A DNA stretch of 64,000 bases from Takakia lepidozioides (GCA_030704615.1 CM060732.1:75063053-75127052); one strand, 5' to 3'; shown: positions 50,372 through 63,162, counted from the stretch's first letter. Program-made: numbers and translations. Notes: a model not told the origin generated them from the sequence alone.

Positions 50372-53300
50372 TCACCAGTAATCCTCACAAGAACAAACCC
50401 CATCTTCAAAGTGGTGAAAGCGGTTAGCGTCCCGTACAACAATTGCTCGGCCAACGATCTTTGAGATGAACTTGGTGGAGGTGTGGCAGTCACCACACAC
50501 ACGAAGATTCTTGATGAGACGGAGAGGCGTCCTAGGGGCCGTGCTGATCAGCCCAAAACCAATGGCCAGCTTCTCACTGTGGTGGCAGAGAGAAAATTCC
50601 TTTTCTTCCTCCCCCACATCATGCAACACAAAGCGCGTGTCAGGCACATACCCTGCCTCCTTCATCTGCCCAGACAATCTTCTCAGCTCAGCATGGATTT
50701 CCTTAATTCTGGGATGCAATTTGTCATCTACAACAAAGGTGTGCACCCTGTTGCCAACCTCAATGCAGCAGCGACCTGGCTCCTTCCTAACCCCTCTGAC
50801 CTTCATCATGCTTCTCACCTTTGCACTATCATTCCACCTGCCCGCTGTGGCATAGATGTTTGATAGCAACACGTAAGTCGCGGCATCCTGTTCATCCCAC
50901 TTGAGAATTGATGTTGCCGCACGTTCAGCCATCTCCACATTGCCATGGATTCGGCAGGCACCAAGCAAGGCCTTCCACACCACAGCATCTGGTTTCATTG
51001 GCATTTTATTAATGAGCTCCTCTGCCTCATCCAATCGCCCTGCACGTCCAAGAAGGTCCACCATGCAGCCAAAGTGCTTTACTGTCAGAGTGACACCATG
51101 ATCTTGATTCAGGGAATCAAAGTAGCGTCTTCCTTCATACAGTAAGCCAACATGGCTGCATACAGAGAGAACACAGATATATGTTATACTGTCCGGTTTC
51201 AAGCCTTCCTTTTGCATTCCCTCAAATAGTTGCAGGGCCTGCCTATGACAACCATGCTGGGCATATCCTGCAATCATCGTGCTCCATGACACCACATCTT
51301 GTTCAACCATACAGTCAAACACTCCCTTTGCATCCTCAATGGACCCACATTTGGCATACATGTCCACCAGGGTATTGTTAAGAATGACATCTGGTACGAT
51401 TCCAGCTTTGACGATGTCACCATGGACCTCTTTGCCCTTTTCCAGGGCTGCCAGGCTCGCACACGCATTGCAAACACAAACAAACGTGATGTGGTTGGGC
51501 TTCACCCCTTCCCGCATCATTTGCTCATAGGTCTCCAAAGCCTCCATCCCACGCCCCTGCTGTGCATATCCTGCAATGAACGCGCTCCACGACACCACAT
51601 TTCGTTCAGCCATGTTGTTGAACACTCTCTTTGCATCCTCAATGCACCCACATTTGGCATACATGTCCACCAGAGTATTGTTCAGAATGACATCTGGTAC
51701 AATTCCAGCTTTGACGATGTCACCATGGACCTCTTTGCCCTTTTCCAGGGCTGCCAGGCTCGCACACGCATTGCAAACACAGACAAACGTGATGTGGTCG
51801 GGCTTCACCCCTTCCTGCATCATTTCCTTGTAGATCGCCAAAGCCTCCATCCTGCGCCCCTGCTGTGCATATCCTGCGATCATTGTGTTCCACGACACCA
51901 CATTTCGTTCGGCCATATTGTCAAACACTCCCTTTGCGTCCTCAATGCACCCACATTTGGCATACATGTCCACAAGCGTATTGTTCAGATTGACATGTGG
52001 TACAATTCCAGCTTTGACGATGTCACCATGGACCTCTTTGCCCTTTTCCAGGGCTGCCAGGCTTGCACACGCATTGCAAACGCAAACAAATGTGACGTGG
52101 TTGGGCTTCACGCCTTCCCTCACCATTTGCTCATAGGTCTCCAAAGCCTCCATCCCACGCCCCTGCTGTGCATATCCTGCAATCATCGCGCTCCACGACA
52201 CCACATTTCGTTCAGCCATACAGTCGAACACTCCCCTTGCATCCTCGATGCACCCACATTTGGCATACATGTCCACCAGGGTATTGTTCAGAATGAGATT
52301 TGGTACAATTCCAGCTTTGACAATGTCACCATGGACCTCTTTGCCCTTTTCCAGGGCTGCCAGGCTTGCACACGCATTGCAAACGCAAACAAATGTGATG
52401 TAGTCGGGCTTCACCCCTTCCCGCACCATTTGCTCATAGGTCTCCAAAGCCTCCATTCCGTGCTCCTGCTGTGCGTATCCTGCAATCATTGTGCTCCAAG
52501 ACACAACATCTCGATCAGCCATATTGTCAAACACTCCCTTTGCATCCTCGATGCACCCACATTTGGCATACATGTCCACCAGGGTATTGTTCAGAATGAG
52601 ATTTGGTATAATTCCAGCTTTGACGATGTCACCATGGACCTCTTTGCCCTTTTCCAGGGCTGCCAGGCTCGCACACACATTACAAACACAAACAAATGTG
52701 ATGTGGTCGGGCTTCACCCCTTCCTGCCTCATTTGCTTATAGGTCGCCAAAGCCTGCATCCCGCACCCCTGCTTTGCATATCCTGCAATCATCACGTTCC
52801 ATGACACCACATCTCGTTCAGCCATATTGTCGAACACCCCCTTGGCATCCTCGATGCACCCACATTTGGCATACATGTCCACCAGGGTATTGTTCAGAGT
52901 GACATGTGGTACAATTCCAGCTTTGACGATGTCACCATGGACCTCTTTGCCTTTTTCCAGTACTGCGAGGCTAGCACATGCCTTCGAAACACAAACAAAT
53001 GTGATGTGGTTGGGCTTCACCCCTTCCTGCCTCATTTGCTGATAGGTCTCCAAAGCATTCCTATCACACCCATGCTTGGTAAATCCTGACATCATTATAT
53101 TCCAAGTGATCAAACATCGTTGAGGCATTCTGCTGAACACTTGGTGAGCATCCATGATGCTCCCACATTTAACATACATGTTCACAAGGGTGTTGTGTAG
53201 GAAAACGTTTGGCTTGAATCCACTTTGGATAATGTGAGCATGCACCTGCTTTCCAGCTTCCAGGCCTTTCATCTTGATGCACTTATGCAAGAGACAGACA

Positions 53301-55158
53301 TAAGTATCTGAATCTGCTGAACCTTGGTTTAAAGTCTGAAGAGCCTCTTTCAGTCGCCCTGCCTCACATAGCATCCTCACATGCCCAGAAGTGCCAGAAG
53401 AGGCATTGTCGACTCCCTCTCTTGGTCCTCTTTTGCAGGCTTTCGTCTTGGTCGAGGTGCCTGATTTTATCAACTCTGCAGCTGCTGCTGCTGCTGCTGC
53501 TTCCAGATGACCATCTGCCCATGCATGTTTCTTGTTGCTCTCGGTCCACAGGGAATCACAGGTAATCTTGTGCTTGAAATCCCGCCCTCTTGGATGAATC
53601 TGGACCCACACTCTATCCCTGCTCCTTCAGCTATCCCTGCCTCTGCCCAATTCATGCATACATCCTCACCTTGCTGCTATGAGCTGACAATATTTGTTTC
53701 AGCAAACACCCCAACCCTACTCGTCACACACTAGGTCATATGCTGAATTGCGTGTGCTTCTCTCTGTAATCTAACAGGCATTCACCTTGCCTTGATTGTC
53801 CCACCATCTGGTATCGGAAAAATATTCCTTCCAAAGCTTCTCCTCGTCTCTGTTATCTGTTTTTGGATGCTTTCCTGTTGTCACATTGGCGGTAACATGT
53901 CAAAATCAATCCAAACCACCATAGATCCACCCAACGAGCTAACTTGCATAATTCACCATGAAAAATTAGGGACAACATTCATAAGAGGGCAAAACAGGCT
54001 GAAATGTGTTGAAGAAGAAGGTGCCCTCACCACTTTGTCCTTGACCTTGTGTCATGGCAGCTAGTTTTTCTTTCAACCATGGAGGATACAACCGACGATC
54101 ACCCCAAAAGGGCCTCTTGTGTGTGCTGCTTGTGCCTGTAGTCAGGTGAGCTCGGACTGGTCTGTGAGGAGAACCACCACAGTGCAGCTGATTGGCCGTA
54201 GATTAAACTCAGTATCCTAAGACCAAGCTGACCCTCTCAAGGACCGTGTAAACACCAGGAAATACACCAAACCATGACATTAACAGGAATAGCCCACATT
54301 TGCAAGATGGACAAACTTCTTAACATCGCACATTAAGAAAGCCACACCTTGCAATTGTGTTTGTCCCACCATAAAAACCTCGTGCCAGCTCTGCTCCATG
54401 CCCTAGAGTAGGCCTTTGTGCCCGAATATGTGTGCCCGGAAATCCGACAACATCAATATGTTGACAAGTACCCTTCTGGAGGAGTGCTAATGCTCTTTCA
54501 ACAACATTCATGCCAGTCACTTTGGGCTCCATTGGACTCTACACAAAGTGGAACATTCGAGCGTGTCCGAACTTTGCTAAACCAGCTTATGTCTGTAGTC
54601 TGGATATTTTGGAGTGTCTGTGAAAACCACCCGAGAGCAGCTGAGCAGCCACAGTCTCAACCCTCACGAGTACCTTGAAAACTCCAGGGAAACGACCTTG
54701 CTCCATCCCACTTTCATTCCTGTTCAGGAAGAACAACCTCGCCACGGAAAGTAAAAGCAGTTTTTCCAGAGCACAGCGACATTCTGACTTCCTTCAACAA
54801 CGGTACAATCCAGTCCACATAGTACGGTCATACCAGAGTTCCGTCAACTCCCTTTCTCATCCTACATGGAGAAAGCTCACTTTGTCCAGGCAACCGTCCC
54901 ACCATTGTGAAGAATTTTTAAGGAACTCCTGCCAGCGTTGACCTACGCACCAGATACACCAATTACCGGCCTTGTCGAACAATCTCGTGCGCTTTCTTGC
55001 CTCTTTGCCAAGAGCACATTCATTCGTTTATGCTGAATTGCGCAAAACGCAATTCCCGACTGTGCATACGTACAACAGAACGCAGCGACCCCAGAAAAGG
55101 AAAGCGTCAAGTGTTTGGAGCGAGTACCTAATTTGAAAGGAATCCCTGAAGACGCCAT
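50372..55158 (-). CDS. PPR locus C: PLS-DYW gene with six-unit repeat; upstream PDF-motif exons partly broken
   Basis: The large exon 50372-53599 encodes six 101-residue PPR units, E/E+ and a complete DYW domain (HSEK, CGDCH, terminal CEDYW). The open frame extends to 53611 but begins with GTG there, so it has no ATG of its own at locus B's position. This supports translation from upstream exons. Matches to locus B exons are 55074-55158 (MASSGIPFKLGTRSK), 54881-54942 (QRWQEFLKNSSQWWDG), 54348-54402, 54041-54167 and 53786-53856 (KLWKEYFSDTRWWDNQGK). The 54348 exon lacks 14 bp and the 54041 exon has one extra G, making an in-frame stop. Either the 5' end is decaying or another start is used. 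Residual PDF text is IHPRGRDFKHKIT. Confidence 0.75.
51198..53015 (-). repeat. Six tandem 303-bp units inside PPR locus C
   Basis: The spacing between the first and last ggcttcaccccttcc-type anchors is 1818 bp, six times 303. The units are close to those of locus B. The opposite strand stays open across much of this array (51299-52804), a side effect of codon use in the repeat. Confidence 0.93.
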
Positions 55159-55429
55159 AGCCACCCTATGCACCCCACTCCGTCGTCTGCGCATTGCCGA
55201 CGGGCCTGCCGCTCTCCTCACCTCCGCAGCCCAGCGGCGCATCGAACTAACACAAGGCCTGTGTGTTCCTTTCATTCCATCTAAGCGAATATTAGGTATA
55301 TTCCTAGAATATTATATGAAGATACTACAACGAAAGCTCAGTCCAAACGAATTGCGAAATTTTTCAAAAAGTAGATCACGTGAGCACAAGCCTGGGAGCT
55401 TACCTGGTTCATTTTTGTGCACTTGAGCA

Positions 55430-55590
55430 GGTAAGTTAGCCCACTGGTTGGGTGTTTGTGCCTTGCCTGTGCATAACCTAGGTGATCCTGGGTTCAATCC
55501 TTCAACATGTTCCTTCGGACCGTCCATTGGGCCCTCGATGGCCTGTGTGTTCAGCAGTAGGCTCTGTAAATTCACTGGACGTTAAAGAGA
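55430..55590 (+). mobile_element. tRNA-derived SINE-like element of a second type
   Basis: ttagcccactggttgggtg (A-box-like) is followed by gatcctgggttcaatcc (B-box-like), then a cggaccgtccattgggccc body. The head resembles the other SINEs but the body differs. No target duplication was identified. Confidence 0.5.
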
Positions 55591-55599
55591 CTTTATCTT

Positions 55600-56690
55600 T
55601 TTAATCTTTGTGTGTTGTTTTTTTTGCTACATACCGGCCAAAATTACCGGAGAAACTCTTTTCGTTTTTGTTTGGGCACAACTAAGACCAAAGATACCAA
55701 TGTTTAGCCTGCAAAACTTGGGGGATTCTTTTGGTCCTTTATAGACAGATCCAAAAGTACCATGATTAATTCGGATTATTATGTTTCACCAGCAAAATCC
55801 GAGTGTTTCCTCATTATATTGTTTTTTTTTGGTATTTTTGGTATGTTTCACAACACCATGAGGGTTTTCAATAGTTTTCTTCCAATAATTGCAAACTTGG
55901 TTATTTTTCTCGAATAATATCAAAAAAAATTAAGAATCATAACTATACCCCTTTTTTTATTAATAAAATTCCCCAGGCAGGGCCCTTGTCCCCTGTTCTG
56001 AAATAATAATAATAATAACTATATTTGTAACTGAGCTTGTTTACGTGTAAATTGACCATATTTCTGTCTTGTATTCTAAATATGTGAAAACACTGGACCC
56101 TATTTACCTTGTTTTTTGTGCTCGTGCCTTCAAAGGTGTGCTCACGTTCTACCAAACTCCCAAAGCAACATGACTCCTCTTTCCAGCTCCACTTTCTACA
56201 CATATTTCGTTCCCAAAGCGTAGTCTTTCCCAAGAAGGTTGGGTTGTTTTTTAATCATTTTTCAAAAAGCTGTTGTATGGTGGTCATAGTATCTAGGCAC
56301 ATGTTATAGGATCAGTTTGGATTAGTTCAGCAATGTGTGTTGATTCCATGTCCTCAATTTTGTTAGGCATGTGTAATTTTTCATAGTTTAGTTTGTGGAG
56401 TGCTTGAATTAAAGGTTCCCACAATCGTTCAACACTAGTAAGAGTTATGAAAAAGGTTGGTGGACCTAATTGCCGAATCATAGCAAATTTCTTCGTAGGT
56501 CTTCTAAATAATCTAGAGATGTTCTCAAGCTTTTTAGATCTCAAAATCCAATATATGAATTTAGTGTTCAATCTATATTTGGATTACCACAAAACCTCAG
56601 CAGTTGTAAGTAGTCTTCCATCCAATGTACCTTTTCCAACACGAATCCAGCTTGATGACATGACTTTTGAAATACATACTTTAGAGGCTT
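55600..56690. other. AT-rich spacer, no gene seen
   Basis: The sequence is AT-rich with poly-T runs and an ataataataata stretch near 56005. Several ORF fragments have no recognisable domain. It separates the SINE-like element from the LINE's 3' end. Confidence 0.5.
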
Positions 56691-57361
56691 CAGAAAATAA
56701 ATTGGGCATACTGTACAAAAGAATTGATCTTTGTGTAGTAATTCATTAGGCCCCAAATGCACTTCCAGTTTTCGTCCCTGAAAAGATAATGGTCCCACTT
56801 GTCATTCCATTTCTTGAGCAAGGGTTTGGGTTGTAGTAGAGCCCTGTAAGCTTTCTTGGCGGAATAAGTAAAGAAAGACTATAGAGAGCCTTCAAATTCC
56901 CATTGCCACTCAGCTGGGTCTTGCTAGAGTTGCCCGAGAGGCAGGCCGCCAATCCAAGCAAAAGAGTTACATCTCAGCCATGGGAGAATGATCTCCGGGA
57001 GGGAGGGGTTGAAGTCTCTGAATTTAGAGGACCAATCGCATATCCGTGCTGGAGCGACCTGTATAGCTTGGATGGTAACAGTCTCTGAGGAGAGCAGGGA
57101 AATGAAGCCCGAGAACAAATCTGCCCCAAACGCATACCCTGTAATTGATGACAACTGCACCTCCGAAATATAGAGAATACTAGAGGCTAGGGAGGGAGTA
57201 GTCACCCACTGGTGTGGTGAAGGAGACCCTTCCCCGAGCCTGAGGATGTCACGCCAATGGTTTGGAACAGATTGCAGGATGGGTTGTATGCCAGAGCGAG
57301 CCCTATTGGCACCCAAAATTGTAGTAAGAGACTCCGGGGTACTAGTCCAGAGGTGGCAGAT

Positions 57362-57610
57362 GGGCAGAAGCATGCTACAGTGGCTCACTTTTGTCCAGTC
57401 TACTCTAATCTTACTCTCATTTCTCATCTTCAAAACACAACAGCTTTGTTTGGAAACCAATTTTTGGGTGATCTCAAATTGAGTTGACAACAAAAATAAA
57501 TTGCAACACCTAATTTAAAGTTCATATGAAATAAATATATAAATGAAAGTAGACTAGTTTAGACTGGACAAAAATTTCGCAAAGTGAGCCACTGTAGCAT
57601 GCTTCTGCCC
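57362..57610. mobile_element. 249-bp MITE, copy 1, with 4-bp target duplication
   Basis: The ends are GGGCAGAAGCATGCTACA and its reverse complement, continuing into about 30 bp of inverted repeat. AGAT lies on both sides (57358-57361 and 57611-57614). It interrupts the LINE: the flanking text without the element and one AGAT reads on in frame. It is oriented opposite to copy 2. Confidence 0.92.
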
Positions 57611-59726
57611 AGATCTGGGAGATGTCTCTAGTCTCCCAAGAGGCCCATCTTCTGGCCTGGCACTTCTCCTGAGGGGTGGGCATAGCTGAGTTTAGGAAGA
57701 GGTGTTGCCTCTGAACCTCATGAAAAGATGAAGGTTCTTGCTTTTTGAGAAATGGTCTGAATTTACCCCAGGCAGACCAAATTGATTTCTAGAGCAAAGA
57801 GCCCAGGGATTTGTGATTAAATCCCTAAGTGATCCAGCGGATAGAAGGGGTCCACTTCACTCCTTGAAGAGGGGAGCACAAGGCAATAGTTCCTATAACA
57901 AGCAATTTCCACCAACCTCCTTCGGGCACCAGCAGTCTTGGCAGCCACTTGCCAAGGAGGGCCCGGATCTGGGTTTCTGGGTCAAGCAGTCCTAGCCCAC
58001 CCGATTTTTTAGGGAGGCATATCTGATACCATGAAACTTGTGGGCGTTTGTTTTGAAGGTCTGAATGGGCTCCCCAGATAAAGTTTTCGATACGTCTCTT
58101 CATCTCCTTCATGAACTTCGAGCCTAGACTCCAAGTAGAGGCAAAATATCAGATCCCAGCTGGCAGAACCTGGTTGGCAGCCAGAGCTCTTCCGGTGATA
58201 GAGAGGAATTTAGAGCCCCAGAACGCTAGCTCCTTCTTGAGCCTGGCTAGAATGGGCCCCATTCTCTGCTCCTCGGTGAGGTCCAGGCCGAAGATGTGAC
58301 CCAACAAAGTGGTTGGTTCTCCTGCTTTAAGCCAGGTCATTCCATGGTCTACTCCCCAGTTGGGGTTGATCCCAATAGAAGACATAGATGGGTCCCCTAT
58401 TAGCAAGGCTTTGGTCTTTTTCCAGTTTACCCGGAAGCCAGAGACCCTACAGAATTTCTTAAGAGTGCTTTCAGCAGCTATAAGAGTGGAAGGATCCGCC
58501 TGAAGTAGTAGGAAAGTGTCATCCACAAACATAGAGTCTTTGATTTGTAGCCAGAGTTGAGTTTTTGGATTCCGGAGCTGAAGGCCCCTCACCATGAAGT
58601 TGTCATCTAGCATGTAACCCAAGGTGTCTGCGACAAAGAGGAAGAGGAAGGGGGCCAGAGGACAAGGTCCCCGCCTTACCGATCTTTGCATTTGAAAAGG
58701 CTTTGAGAGGTGGCCATTGATGATGACCCTACTGGTAGAGCCCCGAAGAAGGATGTTTACCCAGTGGCAAAAGTCATGGGGCAACCCTGATTTTTTAAGA
58801 ACTGCAATTAGGAAATCCCACCCTACTTTGTCGAATGCCTTCTCAAAATCCAAGAGCCATAGCGCCAAGGCTTGGTTAGTTGCCAAAGCATACGAGTTCG
58901 CCTCCTGAGCCAGCAAGATGTTGTCGAGAATGTATCTACCTTTGATAAAACCAGCCTGACATGTTCGGATGAGAGAGGGGAGAAGGGGTTGGAGGCGGAG
59001 GGCAAGAGCCTTGGCAATGATTTTGTAAGTGACATTGAGCAGTGTAATGGGTCTATAGTTTCCAATGTCGGCTTTGTCTTTTTTTTTGTGGAGCAAGGTA
59101 ATACCCCCTTGAGACATCTGGGCAGGCATAACACCCTACCGTTTGATCTCATTGGCCATTTCGCAAAAGTCCGCAACGATTTGTGGCCACATAGCCTTGA
59201 AGTACTCAACTGGCATACCATCTAAATCTGGGGTCTTCCCATCACTCATCTGATGAAGGGCATCTTCCAATTCCATGGGCGTGAAGACCTCGGACAAGGC
59301 CATACCTCTCTCAGTCGACAGTCAATTTGGGGTTGAACGGAGGCAAGAGTTCAACAGGGCCGAATAATCTGGGCCCAGCTGGTCTGCCTGGAAGAGGGAG
59401 CTGAAGTGGCCAAAGGCCATGTCACATAGCTCTCTGGGATTAGAGGATTTATTGTCTGCTTGATGAACGTACAGCCCAGGGATAGATTGCATGGCTCTTC
59501 GAAGCTTAATCTTCTGGAAGAAATACTTAGACATTTTCTCTCCTTTGGCAAACCAGTTAATCCCAGCTTGCATTTTCATCCTTAGTTCATTTTGCTCATG
59601 AAAGAGGCCCAAGTTAGCACGAGCCTCGAGATAGGTTTGGAAGGTATAGTCATCACAGGATCTGGCCTCTATTTTAGATTGACAGATCCACAAACATTTT
59701 TGCAAGGCCAAGACTTTTTTCTTACG

Positions 59727-59973
59727 GGGCAGAAGCATGCTACAGTGGCTCACTTTGCGAAATTTTTGTCCAGTCTAAACTAGTCTACTTTCATTTATAT
59801 CTTTTTTCATATGAACTTTAAATTAGGTGTTGCAATTTATTTTTGTTGTCAACTCAATTTGAGATCACCCAAAAATTGGTTTCCAAACAAAGCTGTTGTG
59901 TTTTGAAGATGAAAAATGAGGTAAGATTAGAGTAGACTGGACAAAAGTGAGCCACTATAGCATGCTTCTGCCC
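59727..59973. mobile_element. 247-bp MITE, copy 2, with 4-bp target duplication
   Basis: The same ends as copy 1, with a nearly identical interior in reverse orientation. TACG lies on both sides (59723-59726 and 59974-59977). The LINE frame is continuous across the empty site. Both copies arrived after the LINE inserted. Confidence 0.92.
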
Positions 59974-60839
59974 TACGGGAAACCGCGAGCTCTTTACTTA
60001 GGGTTTGACTTAGCTTGCAAGAGGTTGCCAGCTTGAATTGGAATTTCAAAATGGGGCATTGCAGATGGTTCCCAGACGAGGACCAGTGCTCTTGCAGATT
60101 GAGGAGGAAAGAGGCATTTTGTAGGAGAGAGACGTTGAGCTTGTAGATGCCTCTCCCACATTGATGGGCATTAGGGAAGGAGAGAGAGGCCTCGATTAAG
60201 GCATGGTTGAAGCCCAGAGCTATGGGCTGCTGAGGCAGAAAGGAAGCGTTGTTAGCAATGGACATAGAAAAGTAGAATTTGTCAAGGCGAGCCATAGAAA
60301 GGTTTTGAAGGTCTCTATTGTTGGTCCAGGTGAAATGGGGATTTGTTACCAAGATGAGGAGCCAGGGGATCTATCTCTGTGAGGCTATGCGTTTGGATGA
60401 GAGATAGCCATGAGGCTTCTTCATCAACATGGAAGGAAGAAGTTGCAGACCCTCTCCTGTCCATGTCAGACTCCACCATGTGAAGTCGCCAGCTAAGAGC
60501 TAGTTACCGATGGATTGTTCAGCGGCCATCCGGGCATTGGTCAAGGCCTAGAGGGCCAAACGATCAGGCATTGAATTAGGGGCATAGATGTTGAGCAAAC
60601 CAAGGGGTTCCAAGTCGGATGGTAGGTGGAGAGAGCAGAATTGCACTCTCCCCGGCTCCCAAACTTCTTCGTTAACCATGATTTGCATGAGGGAGGGGGA
60701 GAGAACAATCGATGTGCCTCCCTTTTAGCCCTCGTAGGAGGGTTTCCAGAGAACCGAAGCAAGCTGAGGCCAGAGGTTGTCAGAAAGGTTTTGAATTTTG
60801 CGGGGGTTGAGCTTGTGTTCCTGCAGGAAGACAATCATT

Positions 60840-62960
60840 CCTCATATATTCCAAGAATCAAACACAAAGATTCATTCTTCAAACAACTCAAATACAAGCC
60901 TCTATTGGTGCCATTTCCAATAGACTATGGGGTTCTTCCCCTTGTCAAATCTAGACATGAAATATTGGGACTCCATAATGCACTCTCCTCTTTTGAAGAG
61001 CCTAAATCAGATTTTCAACTTCAAGCTTTGCTTGGAAAATAAATGAATCACATACATAATGGTATGGTGAGATCAACCTTTCTATGCGAGAGTGCTTCGG
61101 ATGCTCTATCGACTCAAGTAATGGTACTCTATGCGGCCTCCGCTTGGGCTCTCGTCCATAAGTCCACACCAGCCCCTCCTACTCGTCCTCAAGTCACTTT
61201 CCTCCACATGAAATTGCCCTCTTCTTTCACAAATGAAATGGCTCAAAGGCCCACAAGCTAGGTCACTTGCCTTAGCTTACAAGAATCCTACCTGAGTAGG
61301 GAGCTTCAAGCTCCACTCCCTAGGATCTACCCTCTCCTCAAGCCAAAAACTAGCAAGCACTAAAACAAGCAAGAGGAAACTAAGCAAATGAGCTAGATGA
61401 AGAACAAGAAGAGAACTAGATGAAGAACAAGAGAAGCCTTGTCCTTCTTTTATATTGTTTTTTAGCCTAATAAATAATATTCAACATAATATAATATAAT
61501 ATTCAACATGGATGAAAAGCCTTAGAGACAAATGAAAGCTGGCTTTTCATCCATCCAATTGGATGACCAGTTGGCGTGAGTTGTCATTCCATCCATCCAG
61601 CTCCTCAAGGCGAATTCCAGGATTTTTCATCCATCCAAGAAGTAGAAATGCAAATAATAGGCCTTGTGAGTGCCGTCAACCCAATAATTTGGCCCCGCTG
61701 CTAATCAGCTCTATAAATCACCAAACTTGGTGACAAACTACAATTTTATACCCCGTATCAGCCTGTAAATTCTCAGCTCCATCGGTGGTAAAAAGTTGCG
61801 CTTCTCGCCATTCGTCGTATTTTCGCTACACACAGATTTTGTGGTATTTTTGGAAATCAAATCCCTGGTGATGGCTCTGGGGTCTTTGACCCTACCACTG
61901 AGTCATAGGTCCCCTCCAACTGAGTCCCCTCCAACCAAGTCCCCATCCAACTGAGTCCCCTCCAATTGTCCCGCACCGCTAACAAGTCCACGCTTCGCCG
62001 TTTGAAGTCGTCCCGACCTACTGTCATTCGGATGTGGCCAATTGCTTTGTTGCAATATTTCATCGCTATACATGTCGCTTCCACCAATTGCTTAGCTCAT
62101 TGCCGTGTGTTCCTACTAGACTTGAAAGGCGGGAGAAAAGAGAGATCGCAATCTGGGACTAGAACAGTCGTCTTGTATTGTTGAACAGGATTAACTTGCC
62201 GTTTCTGGTACCGAATTGGCAGCCTAATCTGCTGTCGATGCAGCTTCCTACAGTCATCTTGACGCCAGAGTTCCACTCCATGGTCGTCGCAGACACTGTC
62301 TAATTTCCTACGTGTTTTACCAATGATTTCCAGACAACTAACAAACTACCCTGTTTTGGCAGTACAATGCCGAAACCGCTTGTCTTATGATAAAAAAACG
62401 ATCTGAAAAGAAAAGTGTACCAATATATAAATCTACAACAGCCAGCGCCACATGCCCAGACTTCTCCATGTACTTTGGCACAGCCTCTTGCCCTCTACCC
62501 TGCAATACACCCACTCATTCTCCTTTCCGACTTCTTCATGCAACTCTCGGGGAGACCCAAAGTAATTCACAACAAAAGGATGCCATGTTCTAGATTCCAG
62601 CCTCTTCTGGGTGATGACAATTTTTACCAAAACAATAAAGCCACTCTCCTAATGACGATTGAGCTCTCTAATTTGGTTGATGAAGCCCCCAATGACCACT
62701 GTTGGCTTCCCTCTCTGTTGCCCTCCGACAAGAGAACTAAATTCCACTTTCCTTCTGACAGACCATCATTTGAGTCTTCCCCGCTCAGTTTGAATCACCC
62801 TCATGATGCAGGTTAGCAAGGCTAATGTAACAAGGACATTTTCAGACAGGAGTGAAGTGTCTCAGACCCTCAGATTCCATACACTGAGTGAGCAGCTACG
62901 TAAAAGGGATTGAGTTTTCCATAGATTCCTTGTTTCTTGAGTAGGTTGGGCTACATATGA
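60840..62960. other. No recognised gene; low-copy and AT-rich sequence
   Basis: An open + frame crosses out of the LINE to 61042 and has no known domain. Between 61500 and 61660, gatggat/atccatcc words repeat. 61910-61970 repeats ccaactgagtcccctcc. An exon of the LysM gene may be hidden in 61900-62960; none could be joined in phase. Confidence 0.4.
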
Positions 62961-63066
62961 GTGATCATGGCTGCTTGCCTTACATGTCAGAGAGAGGATG
63001 TGGGCTGTAAGGCAATGTCACACGTCCCACCATGTTGCTCGTTTGTGGTTTGTGTTGATTTTGCAG

Positions 63067-63162
63067 GGGCACACGCTGTATGCTCTGTCTCACAAATTTG
63101 GTACAAAGATTCAGGCTCTGCAGGCTGCCAATGGGATAGAAGATCCAATTTTATTGTTTCAG
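63067..63162 (+). CDS. LysM-domain exon (partial gene)
   Basis: LysM domains bind N-acetylglucosamine polymers such as chitin or peptidoglycan. The exon is 96 nt, phase 0 at both ends, preceded by ttttgcag and followed by gtagag. It encodes GHTLYALSHKFGTKIQALQA then ANGIEDPILLFQ, a near-complete LysM fold: the G-x-T-L start, the FG-x-x-x-x-x-L turn and the NGI-x-D-P end. No neighbouring exon was identified, so it is either part of a long-intron gene or a stranded fragment. Confidence 0.65.

Larger units (their letters stand above)
56690..60830 (-). pseudogene. L1-type LINE ORF2 relic, 5' truncated in the endonuclease, two MITEs inside
   Basis: Reading leftward from 60830: part of an L1-type endonuclease (LQEHKL; NIYAPNS; HFTWTNNRDL near 60330), a linker, and the reverse transcriptase (58149-59129). 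The RT has NYRPITLLNVTYKIIAK, LDFEKAFDKVGWDFL, an R-G-P-C-P-L box and the catalytic FVDD. After it come IENFIWGAH and a WYQICLPKKSGGLGL segment at 57825-58112. Stops and frame changes occur throughout, for example a TAG just before the RT frame. The RRGCPL box has an extra Pro. The element starts inside the endonuclease, a typical 5' truncation. Confidence 0.88.

Noticed and set aside
51299-52804. 501-codon open frame on the + strand
   Set aside because: It is the exact antisense of the 303-bp PPR repeat of locus C. The same antisense openness appears at locus B (37468-38640), so it follows from codon use in a repeated unit.
62415-62816. 133-codon frame ending at a good splice donor, as first exon of the LysM gene
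   Set aside because: Its donor leaves phase 1 but the LysM exon needs phase 0, so they cannot be joined directly.
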